From assembly GCA_965116445.1 (NCBI GenBank), contig OZ220688.1:4588001-4652000 (forward strand): a stretch of 64,000 nt of DNA, read 5' to 3'. A program made the translations under genes and the position numbers. Source of the stretch: Multivorans sp965116445 (lineage in GTDB: Bacteria > Acidobacteriota > Thermoanaerobaculia > Multivoradales > Multivoraceae). The notes under the pieces are model-generated. The model was not told the DNA's origin, did no database searches, and saw only the letters and a program-made list of their open reading frames with translations. Numbering within the stretch: the first letter of the stretch is position 1; every line of letters begins with the position of its first letter. Below, piece after piece: positions 37,249 through 45,485 of this stretch.

Positions 37249-37342
37249 CTCAGAGCCGGAACCGGAAACGGAGGGTCGGAGGCGAGCAGCTGGACGCGGA
37301 GCGGATTCTGGAGAACGCGCAACGGGCAACCAGCGCGACATC

Positions 37343-38005
37343 GTGTTCGACGACGACGGCTCCTTCGAGATCCGGCTGACGCACGACCCGAAGGGTCCGA
37401 ACGAGTTCCGGATCGAACCCGACTCGGTGTCGCTGTTCACCCGCGAGTACTTCTTCGACCATGCGGCGTCACGGGAGAGCAACCTCAGCATCGAGAACGC
37501 CTCGCCGCAGCCGCCTGCCCTGCCACTCGACGACGTCGCACTGGCGAGACGCATCCGCAGCATGGCGATGTTCTTCATGTGCACCACGTGGATCGCTCCG
37601 CTGCCGGTCCATCTCCCCTTCAACGAGTTCTGTCCGCCCTGGGAATTCGACCCCGAGCAGGGCGGCTGGGGGACGGTCGACAACATCTACTGCTTCTGCC
37701 GCTTCCGGCTGCAGGAGCACGAGTACCTCAAGGTGAAGTTCACGTCTCCGGAAGCCTGCTACTGGGGCCTCCAGACGTGGAACTACTTCATGCAGTCGAC
37801 GAACTACGCCGACTTCCCGGTGTGCATCAACAAGCAGACGACCGTCGCCGAGCCGGACGGCAGCTACGTCATCTACCTGAGCCACAAGGAGGCGCCGAAG
37901 AACTGGATCAGCACCGCCGGCTACAACGAGGGGACGTTGCTCGCCCGCTGGCTGCTGGCCGATGAGCTGCCGGAGACGCCGGAGGTCGAGTTGGGGGAAT
38001 GGTAG
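37343..38005 (+). CDS. N-terminally truncated DUF1214-domain protein (possible pseudogene)
   Basis: The 220 residues from GTG 37343 contain FDDDGSFEIRLT, FTREYFFDH, a hydrophobic Cys-containing middle and NWISTAGYNEGTLLARWL, the C-terminal DUF1214 signature. Full proteins of this type are longer and carry a leading domain or signal peptide. Here the frame remains open back to ~37244 with no good start and a low-quality sequence, so the 5' part looks deleted at the end of the preceding serine hydrolase gene. Either a remnant or a short cytoplasmic form. Confidence 0.5.
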   Translation: MFDDDGSFEIRLTHDPKGPNEFRIEPDSVSLFTREYFFDHAASRESNLSIENASPQPPALPLDDVALARRIRSMAMFFMCTTWIAPLPVHLPFNEFCPPWEFDPEQGGWGTVDNIYCFCRFRLQEHEYLKVKFTSPEACYWGLQTWNYFMQSTNYADFPVCINKQTTVAEPDGSYVIYLSHKEAPKNWISTAGYNEGTLLARWLLADELPETPEVELGEW

Positions 38006-38589
38006 AGGCGGGAGTTGAAGCTACAAGGCTCGGGCACGCCGCTTTGCAATGTCGTGTTCAATGTCCCGAGCGTCAGCGCGCTTAACCTCTCTGCCAACGT
38101 AACGTGACACAGCGGGCATCCCGTTGAATAGTGGAGGGCACACGTTGGCAAGGACGATCGATGGCAAGACGAAAGCGGAGACTTGGCGACGGCTCAGAGC
38201 TGTCGGTCACCCAACTCTGCTCTAGCGGATTCCACTCGACGACGTTCAGTGTGCGGAGGGGTTCGGGGAGCCGTCACCGGGACGATTCCTCGGCGGACCG
38301 CTCCGTCGCGGGCTCGGAACCGGCCGCGGAGGCCTCCTCGCTACGCTCCTCAACCTCGCGGCCGGGCGCTCCGAGCCGTCGTCCGACATCTCTTCTTGCT
38401 CTCCTCTGGGCTCCTCATCGCGCTCCTCCTTGCCAATCCCTGCTTCCGGCAGTCCAACGGCAATGGCGGCTGTGTCAGGTGCGCCGACGGAGGGGGCCAA
38501 GAGGTCAACGCCCGAGCGTAGACTACCAACCGACTCAATGAAACGCCAGGGCGCTGCCGGTCACCCAACTCTGCTATGGTAACAAAGCG
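38006..38589. other. 584-base stretch without a confident gene, with an 18-bp direct repeat
   Basis: The composition shifts to a lower GC content than the flanks. CGGTCACCCAACTCTGCT occurs at 38204-38221 and 38558-38575; with one mismatch the match extends four bases upstream. A possible small frame (38183-38521, plus) ends in a hydrophobic stretch LFLLSSGLLIALLLANPCF and a Cys/Gly-rich tail; its N-terminal part looks like random Arg/Ser-rich sequence, so only a shorter version could be real. Confidence 0.4.
38204..38575 (+). repeat. 18-bp direct repeat pair bounding 336 bases
   Basis: The units at 38204-38221 and 38558-38575 are identical and have the same orientation. Each lies near the start of a candidate small frame with a C-terminal hydrophobic helix. 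They could be footprints of an insertion or duplication, or a shared regulatory site. Confidence 0.6.
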
Positions 38590-38847
38590 ATGAGCAGGAG
38601 GCCTCGAACGTGCCAGAAAGCGGCCGAACAGACCAGTAGCGTGTCTCAGCGAGAAAGAGCCCCTCAGGGTTCCAGTGGCGATCCTCTGGTGCTCGTCGCC
38701 GAAGCTAGCGCTGACGAACCGCGCTTGCCAAAGTGGCTCAAGTGGCTTGGAATGACACTTCTTTGGCTAGTGAGCCTCGGCTTCTTCATCGGAAGAACCT
38801 GCACCTTGGTTCAAGATGGCTTGGGAGAGCCCTTCTTCGGATCGTGA
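38590..38847 (+). CDS. possible small single-helix membrane protein
   Basis: 85 residues from ATG 38590 with GGAG-poor upstream sequence. A predicted membrane helix lies at ~50-70 (WLKWLGMTLLWLVSLGFFIG), flanked by KWLK and by RTCT, with a polar N-terminus. It ends 15 bases before the stop of the convergent secreted-protein gene. I recognise no family. Codon use is less GC-biased than in the neighbours, as in the whole patch. Confidence 0.4.
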   Translation: MSRRPRTCQKAAEQTSSVSQRERAPQGSSGDPLVLVAEASADEPRLPKWLKWLGMTLLWLVSLGFFIGRTCTLVQDGLGEPFFGS

Positions 38848-38862
38848 GCAGCGGCCTTGGCC

Positions 38863-39858
38863 TCAGGAGCCTCCGTTGGCTTCGTCCACTAAGTCGCGAA
38901 TCCTGCACACCGCCCAAAGTGTGTTGGCGGCGGCACCGAGTCCCGTCACGTTGGTGAGAACGAATCTGCGCCCGGCTTTGGCCGCCCACGATGACAGCTT
39001 CCTGATCCAGTATCTTCCCACTGCCGAGTCCGGCCTCGTGATGATGATCTGATACAGCGAGTTGATGTTGGAGACGAGGGACAACTCTTCGGAGATCTCG
39101 CACGCACTTGAGATGATCGCCCCAATCCGTTGAGCGTCCGCCAGGAGCTCCCATGGCGTCCAACAACTCGGGCACGGGCCGCCGTGATACCACTCGTACC
39201 AAAGCAGCCACTCTTGGTACATGTCTGTTTCGTAGATGTTGAAGGGGTGTTCCGGGTCATCCTGGCCGCAATCCGCGCCACAGAAGCGCTTATTGCCGCT
39301 TGGTTGGCGCACGGACATCAACCCCTCTCCTTTTCCCGCTTCTTCCGCCTCCGCGGCGGCGACTGGCGGTTCGGCTGCGTCTCTGTCTCGAATGGCGTAC
39401 AGGCGCTCACGAAGCACCGCGTCCGGTTCGCCTCCTGACACGATAGACAGCGCATAAATGACGTTGGCCTTCTTGGCAGGCCACTCCTCCCAGATTTCCC
39501 TCCTGTGGCCGAGTTCTCGAAGCGCCTGGCGAACAACGGACAGCGGTTCGGCGTTGGCCAAGACCGCGTTGGCATAGATGCGTTGGAGTTGATAGCTCTC
39601 GGCACCAGCAACCAGAGCAGAAAAGTCAGCGTCAACGACCTGCTTGTCGCCGAATCCGAGCGCGACAGCATCAGAGTAGAGCTTCTCGACAACGGGCGCA
39701 CCAAGTAGCGGCGTGGGGACGCCTTCGTTTGGCGGTTGCGCGCCAGCCGCGACGGCTCGAGCCTCATCCTCGCCCGACACGATCGCCTGTCCCTGTGTTG
39801 AAACCGCGAACAGCGTCAACAGCACGCTGAGCAGCGCGGCACGGTTCAGTTCCCTCAT
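38863..39858 (-). CDS. secreted protein of unknown function, Cys/Trp-rich C-terminus
   Basis: 331 residues from ATG 39858 with a Sec signal peptide (~1-24). Residues ~50-160 are helical and Ala/Leu-rich. An acidic Ala-Glu hinge follows, and then a Cys- and Trp-rich part (FCGADCGQDD, YQEWLLWYEWYHGGPCPSCW) before a hydrophobic C-terminal region (~280-325). I do not recognise the family. The local base composition is less GC-rich than most of the window, consistent with recent acquisition. A role as a secreted effector or surface protein would be speculation. Confidence 0.7.
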   Translation of the reverse strand: MRELNRAALLSVLLTLFAVSTQGQAIVSGEDEARAVAAGAQPPNEGVPTPLLGAPVVEKLYSDAVALGFGDKQVVDADFSALVAGAESYQLQRIYANAVLANAEPLSVVRQALRELGHRREIWEEWPAKKANVIYALSIVSGGEPDAVLRERLYAIRDRDAAEPPVAAAEAEEAGKGEGLMSVRQPSGNKRFCGADCGQDDPEHPFNIYETDMYQEWLLWYEWYHGGPCPSCWTPWELLADAQRIGAIISSACEISEELSLVSNINSLYQIIITRPDSAVGRYWIRKLSSWAAKAGRRFVLTNVTGLGAAANTLWAVCRIRDLVDEANGGS

Positions 39859-40143
39859 TCGTAGCCCCTTTTGGGAATGTGCTACAGCCCGCCCGTCAGC
39901 GGCTCATCCGCAACGACCCGACAGTAGACTGGAAGTAAGACGGCGCGGGTCGTAGCACAGGAGGGAAGGGGTTGCTACGCTGGGACGTGGCCCGCTACGG
40001 CCCGCGACCTCGCCCGGCTGTCGGGCTGGAAGTAAGACACCCCCCCTCATTCCGAGGCGGCCGTTGCTCCGCCGTAGCGGGTCAACTCCCGCCGCCGGGC
40101 CCGTTGCGAACCTGAGCACGATCCGCGCTACCCGTGAACCACT

Positions 40144-40169
40144 CCGTGCGCCCGTCATCGGGCGTACGG
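40144..40169. repeat. hairpin of a second repeat family (inverted copy of 28491 element)
   Basis: An 11-bp stem with one mismatch around TCAT. Reading the reverse strand onward gives GGAGTGGTTCACGGGTAGCGCGGATC, closely matching GGACTGGTTCGCGTGTTGCGCGGGTC after the hairpin at 28491. This shows a shared element of at least ~45 bases in two places and opposite orientations. Confidence 0.6.
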
Positions 40170-40210
40170 ATGACACGGCCCCCTGGGACCTCCCCCTGAG
40201 CTGCGGAGCG

Positions 40211-40247
40211 GCCGGATTGGCGGCCGGAGGACCGGCGCACCCAGTGG
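40211..40247. repeat. palindromic intergenic repeat, copy 4 (divergent)
   Basis: GCCGGATTGGCGGCCGGAGGACCGGCGCACCCAGTGG. The tail ACCGGCGCACCCAGTGG is conserved and the stem is degenerate. It touches the stop codon of the topoisomerase VI A gene. Confidence 0.75.
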
Positions 40248-41423
40248 CTACAGCCAGTCGCGATCGGCGATCTTCTTCGGCAGGAACTCTTCCGTGACGA
40301 AGGAGAGGCCCTTGCTGGAGAGGGCCTCGAGTTCCCACTTGACGCCGGTGCGGAGCATGTTCCTGATCTCCTTCTGCCAGGCTTTCGCCTTGAACCACTC
40401 GTAGTTCAGGATTTCCTTCGCGCGGGAGCGGTCCTGGTCGTTCAGGCGGATGCTGACGTCTTCGGAGAGGTCGTAGGCGGCGGGATCGAAGCTGGACAGG
40501 CCGATGAAGCGGGCCCTGGGCACGGCCATCCGCTTCGACTCGAAGGCGAGGCCGATCGAGCCCTGCTTGACGACGGAGTGGATGTAGTACCCCCAGGGAT
40601 CGTTGTCGACGAAGACGTAGAGCGGCAACTTCAGCTCGTGGACCATGCGGAACAGGAGCCGGCGGACGCCGCGTGGGGGCTGGCCCTGGCCGGTGACGAG
40701 GATGCAGTTGTGGCGCTTCCAGAACTTGTCCTCGTTGAGCCGCGCCCAGACGGCCTCCTTCTCGACGAGGAGGATGAACTTCGCCCCGTGGCCAACGAAG
40801 CGGATCGTGTCCGGTTCGACGATGCCGGGAACCGACCAGCCGCCCGAGCCCATGCGGGACAGGTCGATCACGTCGCCGGCATCGACCAGGGTGAGCGGAC
40901 CGACGACGGAGCCGCGCTTCGCCGCAAACAGGTGCAGCTCCTCGCGCAGGGCGCCAAGCGTGACCTCCAGGTCCTCGATGATCGGGTCCGATTCTTCCTG
41001 GCCCTCGAAGGTGTTCTCCTTGCCGTCGGCCAGGGTGTGCTTGGTCATGTAGTAGAGGTCGCGGATGCTGGTCGTCTTCTGCTCGTCGAGGAGTTGGGTG
41101 CAGCCGCGGGCGACCAGGAGCGTCTGCATGTACTTGCGCGCCTGGTTCAGGTTGAATAGCGAACGGCGCTGGGTCGCGTCGCCCATCTCGATGATCCTCT
41201 TGCGCTTCGAGAAGGTGACGTTCGAGAGGGTCCGCGACGGGATGTCGACGTAGGGGTCCACTTCGCGGCGCGCCATCGCGATCGTCTTCTTCGCCAGGTG
41301 CTCGATCTTGGCCCTGGCGTCGAGGCGGGCCGGAATCCGGAGCCGCTCCGGCTCGGCCGCCGCCGCGGCAGCACCTGGGACGGCCCCCTCCTTTGCACCC
41401 GCGCCTGGGTTTCCGGTTGCCAC
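40248..41423 (-). CDS. top6A: DNA topoisomerase VI subunit A
   Basis: 391 residues from GTG 41423. The catalytic Tyr sits in TSIRDLYYMTKHTL, the Spo11/Top6A signature. The Toprim metal site has Glu (LLVEKEAVW) and the DxD pair (VFVDNDPWGYY). The subunit cuts both DNA strands and forms 5' phosphotyrosyl links while subunit B supplies ATPase gating. It lies 19 bases after top6B, the usual B-A order. The Ala/Gly-rich N-terminal ~25 residues are an extra. Topoisomerase VI is mainly archaeal and plant, with sparse bacterial occurrence. Confidence 0.95.
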   Translation of the reverse strand: MATGNPGAGAKEGAVPGAAAAAAEPERLRIPARLDARAKIEHLAKKTIAMARREVDPYVDIPSRTLSNVTFSKRKRIIEMGDATQRRSLFNLNQARKYMQTLLVARGCTQLLDEQKTTSIRDLYYMTKHTLADGKENTFEGQEESDPIIEDLEVTLGALREELHLFAAKRGSVVGPLTLVDAGDVIDLSRMGSGGWSVPGIVEPDTIRFVGHGAKFILLVEKEAVWARLNEDKFWKRHNCILVTGQGQPPRGVRRLLFRMVHELKLPLYVFVDNDPWGYYIHSVVKQGSIGLAFESKRMAVPRARFIGLSSFDPAAYDLSEDVSIRLNDQDRSRAKEILNYEWFKAKAWQKEIRNMLRTGVKWELEALSSKGLSFVTEEFLPKKIADRDWL

Positions 41424-41442
41424 GTCACCCTTCTCCCGACGA

Positions 41443-43266
41443 TCAGACGAGTTCCAGTTGCGCACCGGAAAACCGCTCGCTCCCCGCTGGCGGCGGAGAG
41501 GTCGCATGCTCGGGCGAGTCGGCCTCCTCGCCGCCTCCGGACGTTGCCGCCGGGGCTGCCTCGGGCGGTTCGGCGACCTTGCCGGCGCTGGACGTCGCCG
41601 CGGCGGCTGCCGGCGCCGGCGGTTCACCGTCCGGGTCTACGACGAGAACATTCTCGCTGGCCTCCAGTTCGTCGGCGGCCGCGGCGCCCTTCGCCTCTTC
41701 CAGCATGCCCGCCAGCTCCGTCTTCTTGCGACTGATCGCCAGCAGACGGTCGCGGAACAGCTTCTGATCCTTGCCGGTGATCGCCTCGACCGAGTTCACG
41801 ACTTCCTCGATGTAGAGGTTGAACACCTCGCGGCGACGGGCCTCGCTCTTCGCCCGCGCCTTGCGCTTCACGTACTGCCCGAGCCGGCGGCCGCACGTCT
41901 GCACCGCGAGCTTGATCTCCTTGCGGATCTCGTCGTAGTCGGCGACCGCGACCTTGCTCTCCGAGCTGAACGGCACCCAGACCGAGGCGAGATGGACGAG
42001 CACGATCAGCGGCCCCGAGGGCAGCGCACCGCGCGACTGGGTCAGGCCGTAGTTGCGCCAGGAGACGTCCATCACCGCCTTCGTGATGCAGCACGAGCCG
42101 GCGTAGTACTGAAGCGGCACCCGGTTGGCGAAGCGCAGCACCTTGGCCAGCTCGTCGCCGGCGAGGTCGCCGCCCCACGCCAGGCCGACCTCGACCTGGA
42201 AGGGGTTGCCGCGGTAGACCGCCGGCCGGCGCGTCTCCACGCCGTAGAACTCGGCTCGGACGCCCCGGGTCAGACCGGCCAACAGCTCCTGGACGCCAAT
42301 CGGCGACAGGCAGTCCGTCGACGGCGGGCGGATGCGGGTCTTCTTGTCGTTGATCGCCTTGTAGAGCACGTCGACCGTCTGCCGGGCCACGGTGTTCGGA
42401 CGCGCCTTCGGGTTGATGCCGGCCCGCTTGACCAGTCCCCCCGCGAGCTGCGGCGAGATGCGGCTGAAGTCCTGCGACAGGAACCGGGTCACCGTCTTGT
42501 GGCGCGTCGACTGGAGCATCTTCATCAGCACGCCGAGCTCGACGCCGTGCGGGTGCGGCTTGATTTCCTGCGGCGCTGGCGGGTTCTGCTGCACGGTGCG
42601 GACCCACGAGTCCGTCTCGCCGTTCGGGCTGCGGTAGTGCAACGTCGCGTGCGGGTTCGCGACCGCGACCTGGTGCAGGAACTCCTCGACCGACTGGCGG
42701 CCCTTGAGGTACTTCGCTTCCAGTTCCAGTTCGACGAGCGTGCCGTGATCCAGGTGCCAGTCGGGAAGGTCCCGGCGTCCGATCGCCTTCGGTTTGTTCG
42801 TGTTCGTGTCGATCAACACCTGCATCGCGTAGGCGGGCGATCGCGAACCCGTGCGGGACTCCACGGACACCGGCTTGCCGGTCGTCAACTGGCCGTACAT
42901 CGCGGCCGCGGAGATGCCGATTCCCTGCTGGCCCCGGCTCTGCTTCATGCTGTGGAACTTCGAGCCGTAGAGCAGTTGGCCGAAGATCTTCGGCGCCTGC
43001 TCGGGGACGATGCCGGGGCCGTTGTCCGTGATCCGGACGACGTAGCGGTTCGTGCCCTTGGCGGCCTCGAGTTCGACCCAGATTTCGGGCAGGATGCCGG
43101 CTTCTTCGCAGGCGTCGAGCGAGTTGTCCACCGCCTCCTTGACCGTCGTCAGGAGGGCCTTGCGCAGCGAGTCGAAGCCGAGCAGGTGCCGGTTCTTCGC
43201 GAAGAACTCCGAGACCGAGATTTCCCGCTGGCGTCGGGAGAGCGTTTCGGCGGTGACTCGGGTCAT
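41443..43266 (-). CDS. top6B: DNA topoisomerase VI subunit B
   Basis: 607 residues from ATG 43266. The GHKL ATPase motifs are KEAVDNSLDA (~45-54), TDNGPGI (~82-88) and RGQQGIGISAA (~112-122). The transducer region with a switch Lys is suggested at ...WGGDLAG... and beyond. It dimerises on ATP binding and drives strand passage with subunit A. The last ~80 residues are an acidic, Ala/Pro-rich tail (DPDGEPPAPAAAAA...) of low complexity, not part of the archaeal core. It follows a TonB-dependent receptor gene by 28 bases. Confidence 0.95.
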   Translation of the reverse strand: MTRVTAETLSRRQREISVSEFFAKNRHLLGFDSLRKALLTTVKEAVDNSLDACEEAGILPEIWVELEAAKGTNRYVVRITDNGPGIVPEQAPKIFGQLLYGSKFHSMKQSRGQQGIGISAAAMYGQLTTGKPVSVESRTGSRSPAYAMQVLIDTNTNKPKAIGRRDLPDWHLDHGTLVELELEAKYLKGRQSVEEFLHQVAVANPHATLHYRSPNGETDSWVRTVQQNPPAPQEIKPHPHGVELGVLMKMLQSTRHKTVTRFLSQDFSRISPQLAGGLVKRAGINPKARPNTVARQTVDVLYKAINDKKTRIRPPSTDCLSPIGVQELLAGLTRGVRAEFYGVETRRPAVYRGNPFQVEVGLAWGGDLAGDELAKVLRFANRVPLQYYAGSCCITKAVMDVSWRNYGLTQSRGALPSGPLIVLVHLASVWVPFSSESKVAVADYDEIRKEIKLAVQTCGRRLGQYVKRKARAKSEARRREVFNLYIEEVVNSVEAITGKDQKLFRDRLLAISRKKTELAGMLEEAKGAAAADELEASENVLVVDPDGEPPAPAAAAATSSAGKVAEPPEAAPAATSGGGEEADSPEHATSPPPAGSERFSGAQLELV

Positions 43267-43294
43267 GGGTTGTTTCAGCGGATCACCGGGGGGT

Positions 43295-45475
43295 CTAGGG
43301 CCCCAGCGTGTGACGCACCCCCACGTGCACCATGCGCGGCGCGCCGACGGTGATCAGACCGGTTCCGGAGAGGCCGACCTGGACTTCCTCGTCGAGCAGG
43401 TTCTCGAATCCGGCAAAGACCTGCCAGCGGCTGCCGAGAGCGCGGGCCAGGCTCAGGTCGACGACCGCGAAGCTCGAAAGCGGCCGCGTGTTCAGGTCGT
43501 CCTCGTACTGTTCGCCCACGAAGCGCACGCCCAGCCGCGCCTGCAGAAGCTGGGCGTTCGTGTACTCGAGGCCGAGGCTCGCCGACTGCTCGGGCGTCTG
43601 CGCCAGCCTCTTTCCTTCGAGTTCCGGGAACTCCGCCGCGCTGTCGACCTCGGCATTGCTGTACAGGTAGGACACGTCGAGCCGCCAGTCGTCGCCCAGC
43701 CGCTGCCGGAGTTCCGCTTCCAGACCTTGGATGCGGGTGCGGTCCAGGTTGAGCCGCTGCCGGCAGGAGCCGCCGCCCGGCACGAAGCCGCAGGGCTGGA
43801 AGAACCGGCTGCTGGGGATCGAGGCCAGGGTCACGTTGGCGATCGGGTTCTCGACCCGGTTCATGAAGGCGTTGAGCGACAGCCTGGAGCCGCCCTGGTA
43901 GCGGACTGCGCCGAACTCGATGCCGCTGAGGCGCTCGGGCTCGAGGGTCTCGTTCGCTTCCGTGATGTCGTTGCGGACCCGAAACGGCCGGTAGAGCTCG
44001 TTGACCGTCGGCGCCCGGAAGGAGCCATACGCCGAGCCACGCAGGCCCCAGCCAGAGTCCAGGGCGTAGAGGAAGCCAACCCGGGGCGAAGCCGCCGTCT
44101 CCTCCCGGTCCTCGAAGGCATCGTCCCGGCGAACCGAGCCATCCGCCTTGTTGAACTCGAACCGGCTGCCCGAACCCGTCTCCCAGCGGTCGATGCGGGC
44201 CCCGAGTTCCAACGTCAACCGTTCGCCGAACTCCGCCCTGCGCTGCACGTAGGCGCCGGTTACCTGTTGGTCGCCGCCGGCCATGCGACGGCGGTTGAAC
44301 TGCGTCGTGTAGAAGAAGTCCTCGTTCGTCGCCCCGTCGACGCTCCGCCACTCCGCGCCGGCGACCCACAGGCCGGATCCGACTTCCCCCTGCCACTGAG
44401 CGCCGAGGCCGGTCGCTTCCGAGTCGACCAGGAACTGGTCGAGCGCCGGTCGCTCCGAGGAGCGGTCGACCTGCTGGGCACTGAACCGGCTCGCGAACTC
44501 CTGTTCGTGGGTGAACCCGCGTACCGTCCACGTATCGCCCCGGCCGCTCACGATGTCCGCGCTCAGGCGGAACGACGTCAACTCCGTGTCGTTGCCGGTC
44601 AGCGGCGTGCCGTTGCCCCGGTCCTCCGAGAGGGAATCGCCGCCGATGCTCACCGACACCGACTCGCTGGGCGAGAACGCCAAGCGTCCGCCAACGCTGG
44701 TCTGCTCCGAGAACGCGTCAACGTCGATCGGACCGCGCTGGTCGTCGCGCACGACCGGGTAGCCGTCGCTGTCGAAGCTCCGCGCCGACAGGGTCAACGA
44801 CGCACTGTCGAAACCCTGGCCCAACCAGGCTTCGCCGGCGAGCACGCCGTGGTCGCCGCCAAGCGCCGAAAGACGCAGGCCGGGGCCCGAGTCCGGCGGC
44901 GTCGCCGTGACGAGGTGGATCACGCCACCCAGGGCCGAGTTGCCCCACAGGCTCGAGCCGCCGCCGCGAACCACCTCGATCCGGTCCAGGCTCTCGCGGC
45001 CCACACGGCCCCAGTAGATCCAGCCACCGAACGGGTCGTTCAGGGGCAGCCCGTCGAGCAGCACCAGGGTTCTGCTGACGCCGCTGGGGCCGATGCCGCG
45101 CAGCGAAACGCCCTGGCTGGTCGGATGAGCGACCATCGAGCTGTTGCGGCGAAAGAGACTGAAGCCGGGCACCCGGCGCAACGTGTCGTCCAGGGTCACG
45201 GCCGGGCTCGCGCGGAGCTCGTCGCCGGTCACAACGGAGACGTTGGAGGTCACCTGCCCGAGTTCCTGCTCCGCCCGGGCCGCGGTGACGACGATCGTCT
45301 CGGCAAGGGCGGGGTCCTCGACCGGGTCCGCGTCATCGTCGCTCGAAGCGTCCGCAGCAGCCGGCGCCGCGGAGGCGAGAAGCGCCAGGGCGAACGCCGC
45401 AGCGAGGAGGAGAAAGTGATCGCGAAGACGACCGGCGGGCATTCGCGTTGTCGAGGCGGCAGGCAGAGTCGGCAT
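43295..45475 (-). CDS. TonB-dependent outer-membrane receptor
   Basis: 726 residues. I chose ATG 45475 because AGGAG lies seven bases upstream. A signal peptide (~15-40) is followed by an acidic stretch and a TonB-box-like ETIVVTAAR, then the plug domain (LRRVPGFSLFRR, SQGVSLRGIGPSGVSRTLVLLDGLPLNDPFGGW). A 22-stranded barrel follows with alternating aromatic residues and NELYRPFR. It imports vitamin B12-like or siderophore-like ligands with TonB energy; the BtuB/CirA-type plug does not fix the ligand. It ends HTLGP rather than with an aromatic residue, which is atypical for an outer-membrane barrel. Confidence 0.93.
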   Translation of the reverse strand: MPTLPAASTTRMPAGRLRDHFLLLAAAFALALLASAAPAAADASSDDDADPVEDPALAETIVVTAARAEQELGQVTSNVSVVTGDELRASPAVTLDDTLRRVPGFSLFRRNSSMVAHPTSQGVSLRGIGPSGVSRTLVLLDGLPLNDPFGGWIYWGRVGRESLDRIEVVRGGGSSLWGNSALGGVIHLVTATPPDSGPGLRLSALGGDHGVLAGEAWLGQGFDSASLTLSARSFDSDGYPVVRDDQRGPIDVDAFSEQTSVGGRLAFSPSESVSVSIGGDSLSEDRGNGTPLTGNDTELTSFRLSADIVSGRGDTWTVRGFTHEQEFASRFSAQQVDRSSERPALDQFLVDSEATGLGAQWQGEVGSGLWVAGAEWRSVDGATNEDFFYTTQFNRRRMAGGDQQVTGAYVQRRAEFGERLTLELGARIDRWETGSGSRFEFNKADGSVRRDDAFEDREETAASPRVGFLYALDSGWGLRGSAYGSFRAPTVNELYRPFRVRNDITEANETLEPERLSGIEFGAVRYQGGSRLSLNAFMNRVENPIANVTLASIPSSRFFQPCGFVPGGGSCRQRLNLDRTRIQGLEAELRQRLGDDWRLDVSYLYSNAEVDSAAEFPELEGKRLAQTPEQSASLGLEYTNAQLLQARLGVRFVGEQYEDDLNTRPLSSFAVVDLSLARALGSRWQVFAGFENLLDEEVQVGLSGTGLITVGAPRMVHVGVRHTLGP

Positions 45476-45485
45476 GCGCAAGCTC

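Larger units (their letters stand above)
39859..40247. other. 389-base intergenic region rich in small repeats
   Basis: No gene is visible. CTGGAAGTAAGAC occurs twice (39929-39941 and 40026-40038). A near-perfect hairpin CCGTGCGCCCG-TCAT-CGGGCGTACGG lies at 40144-40169; it and the sequence before it match, inverted, the element at 28491-28535. A copy of the main palindromic repeat (40211-40247) abuts the topoisomerase VI A stop codon. Confidence 0.7.
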
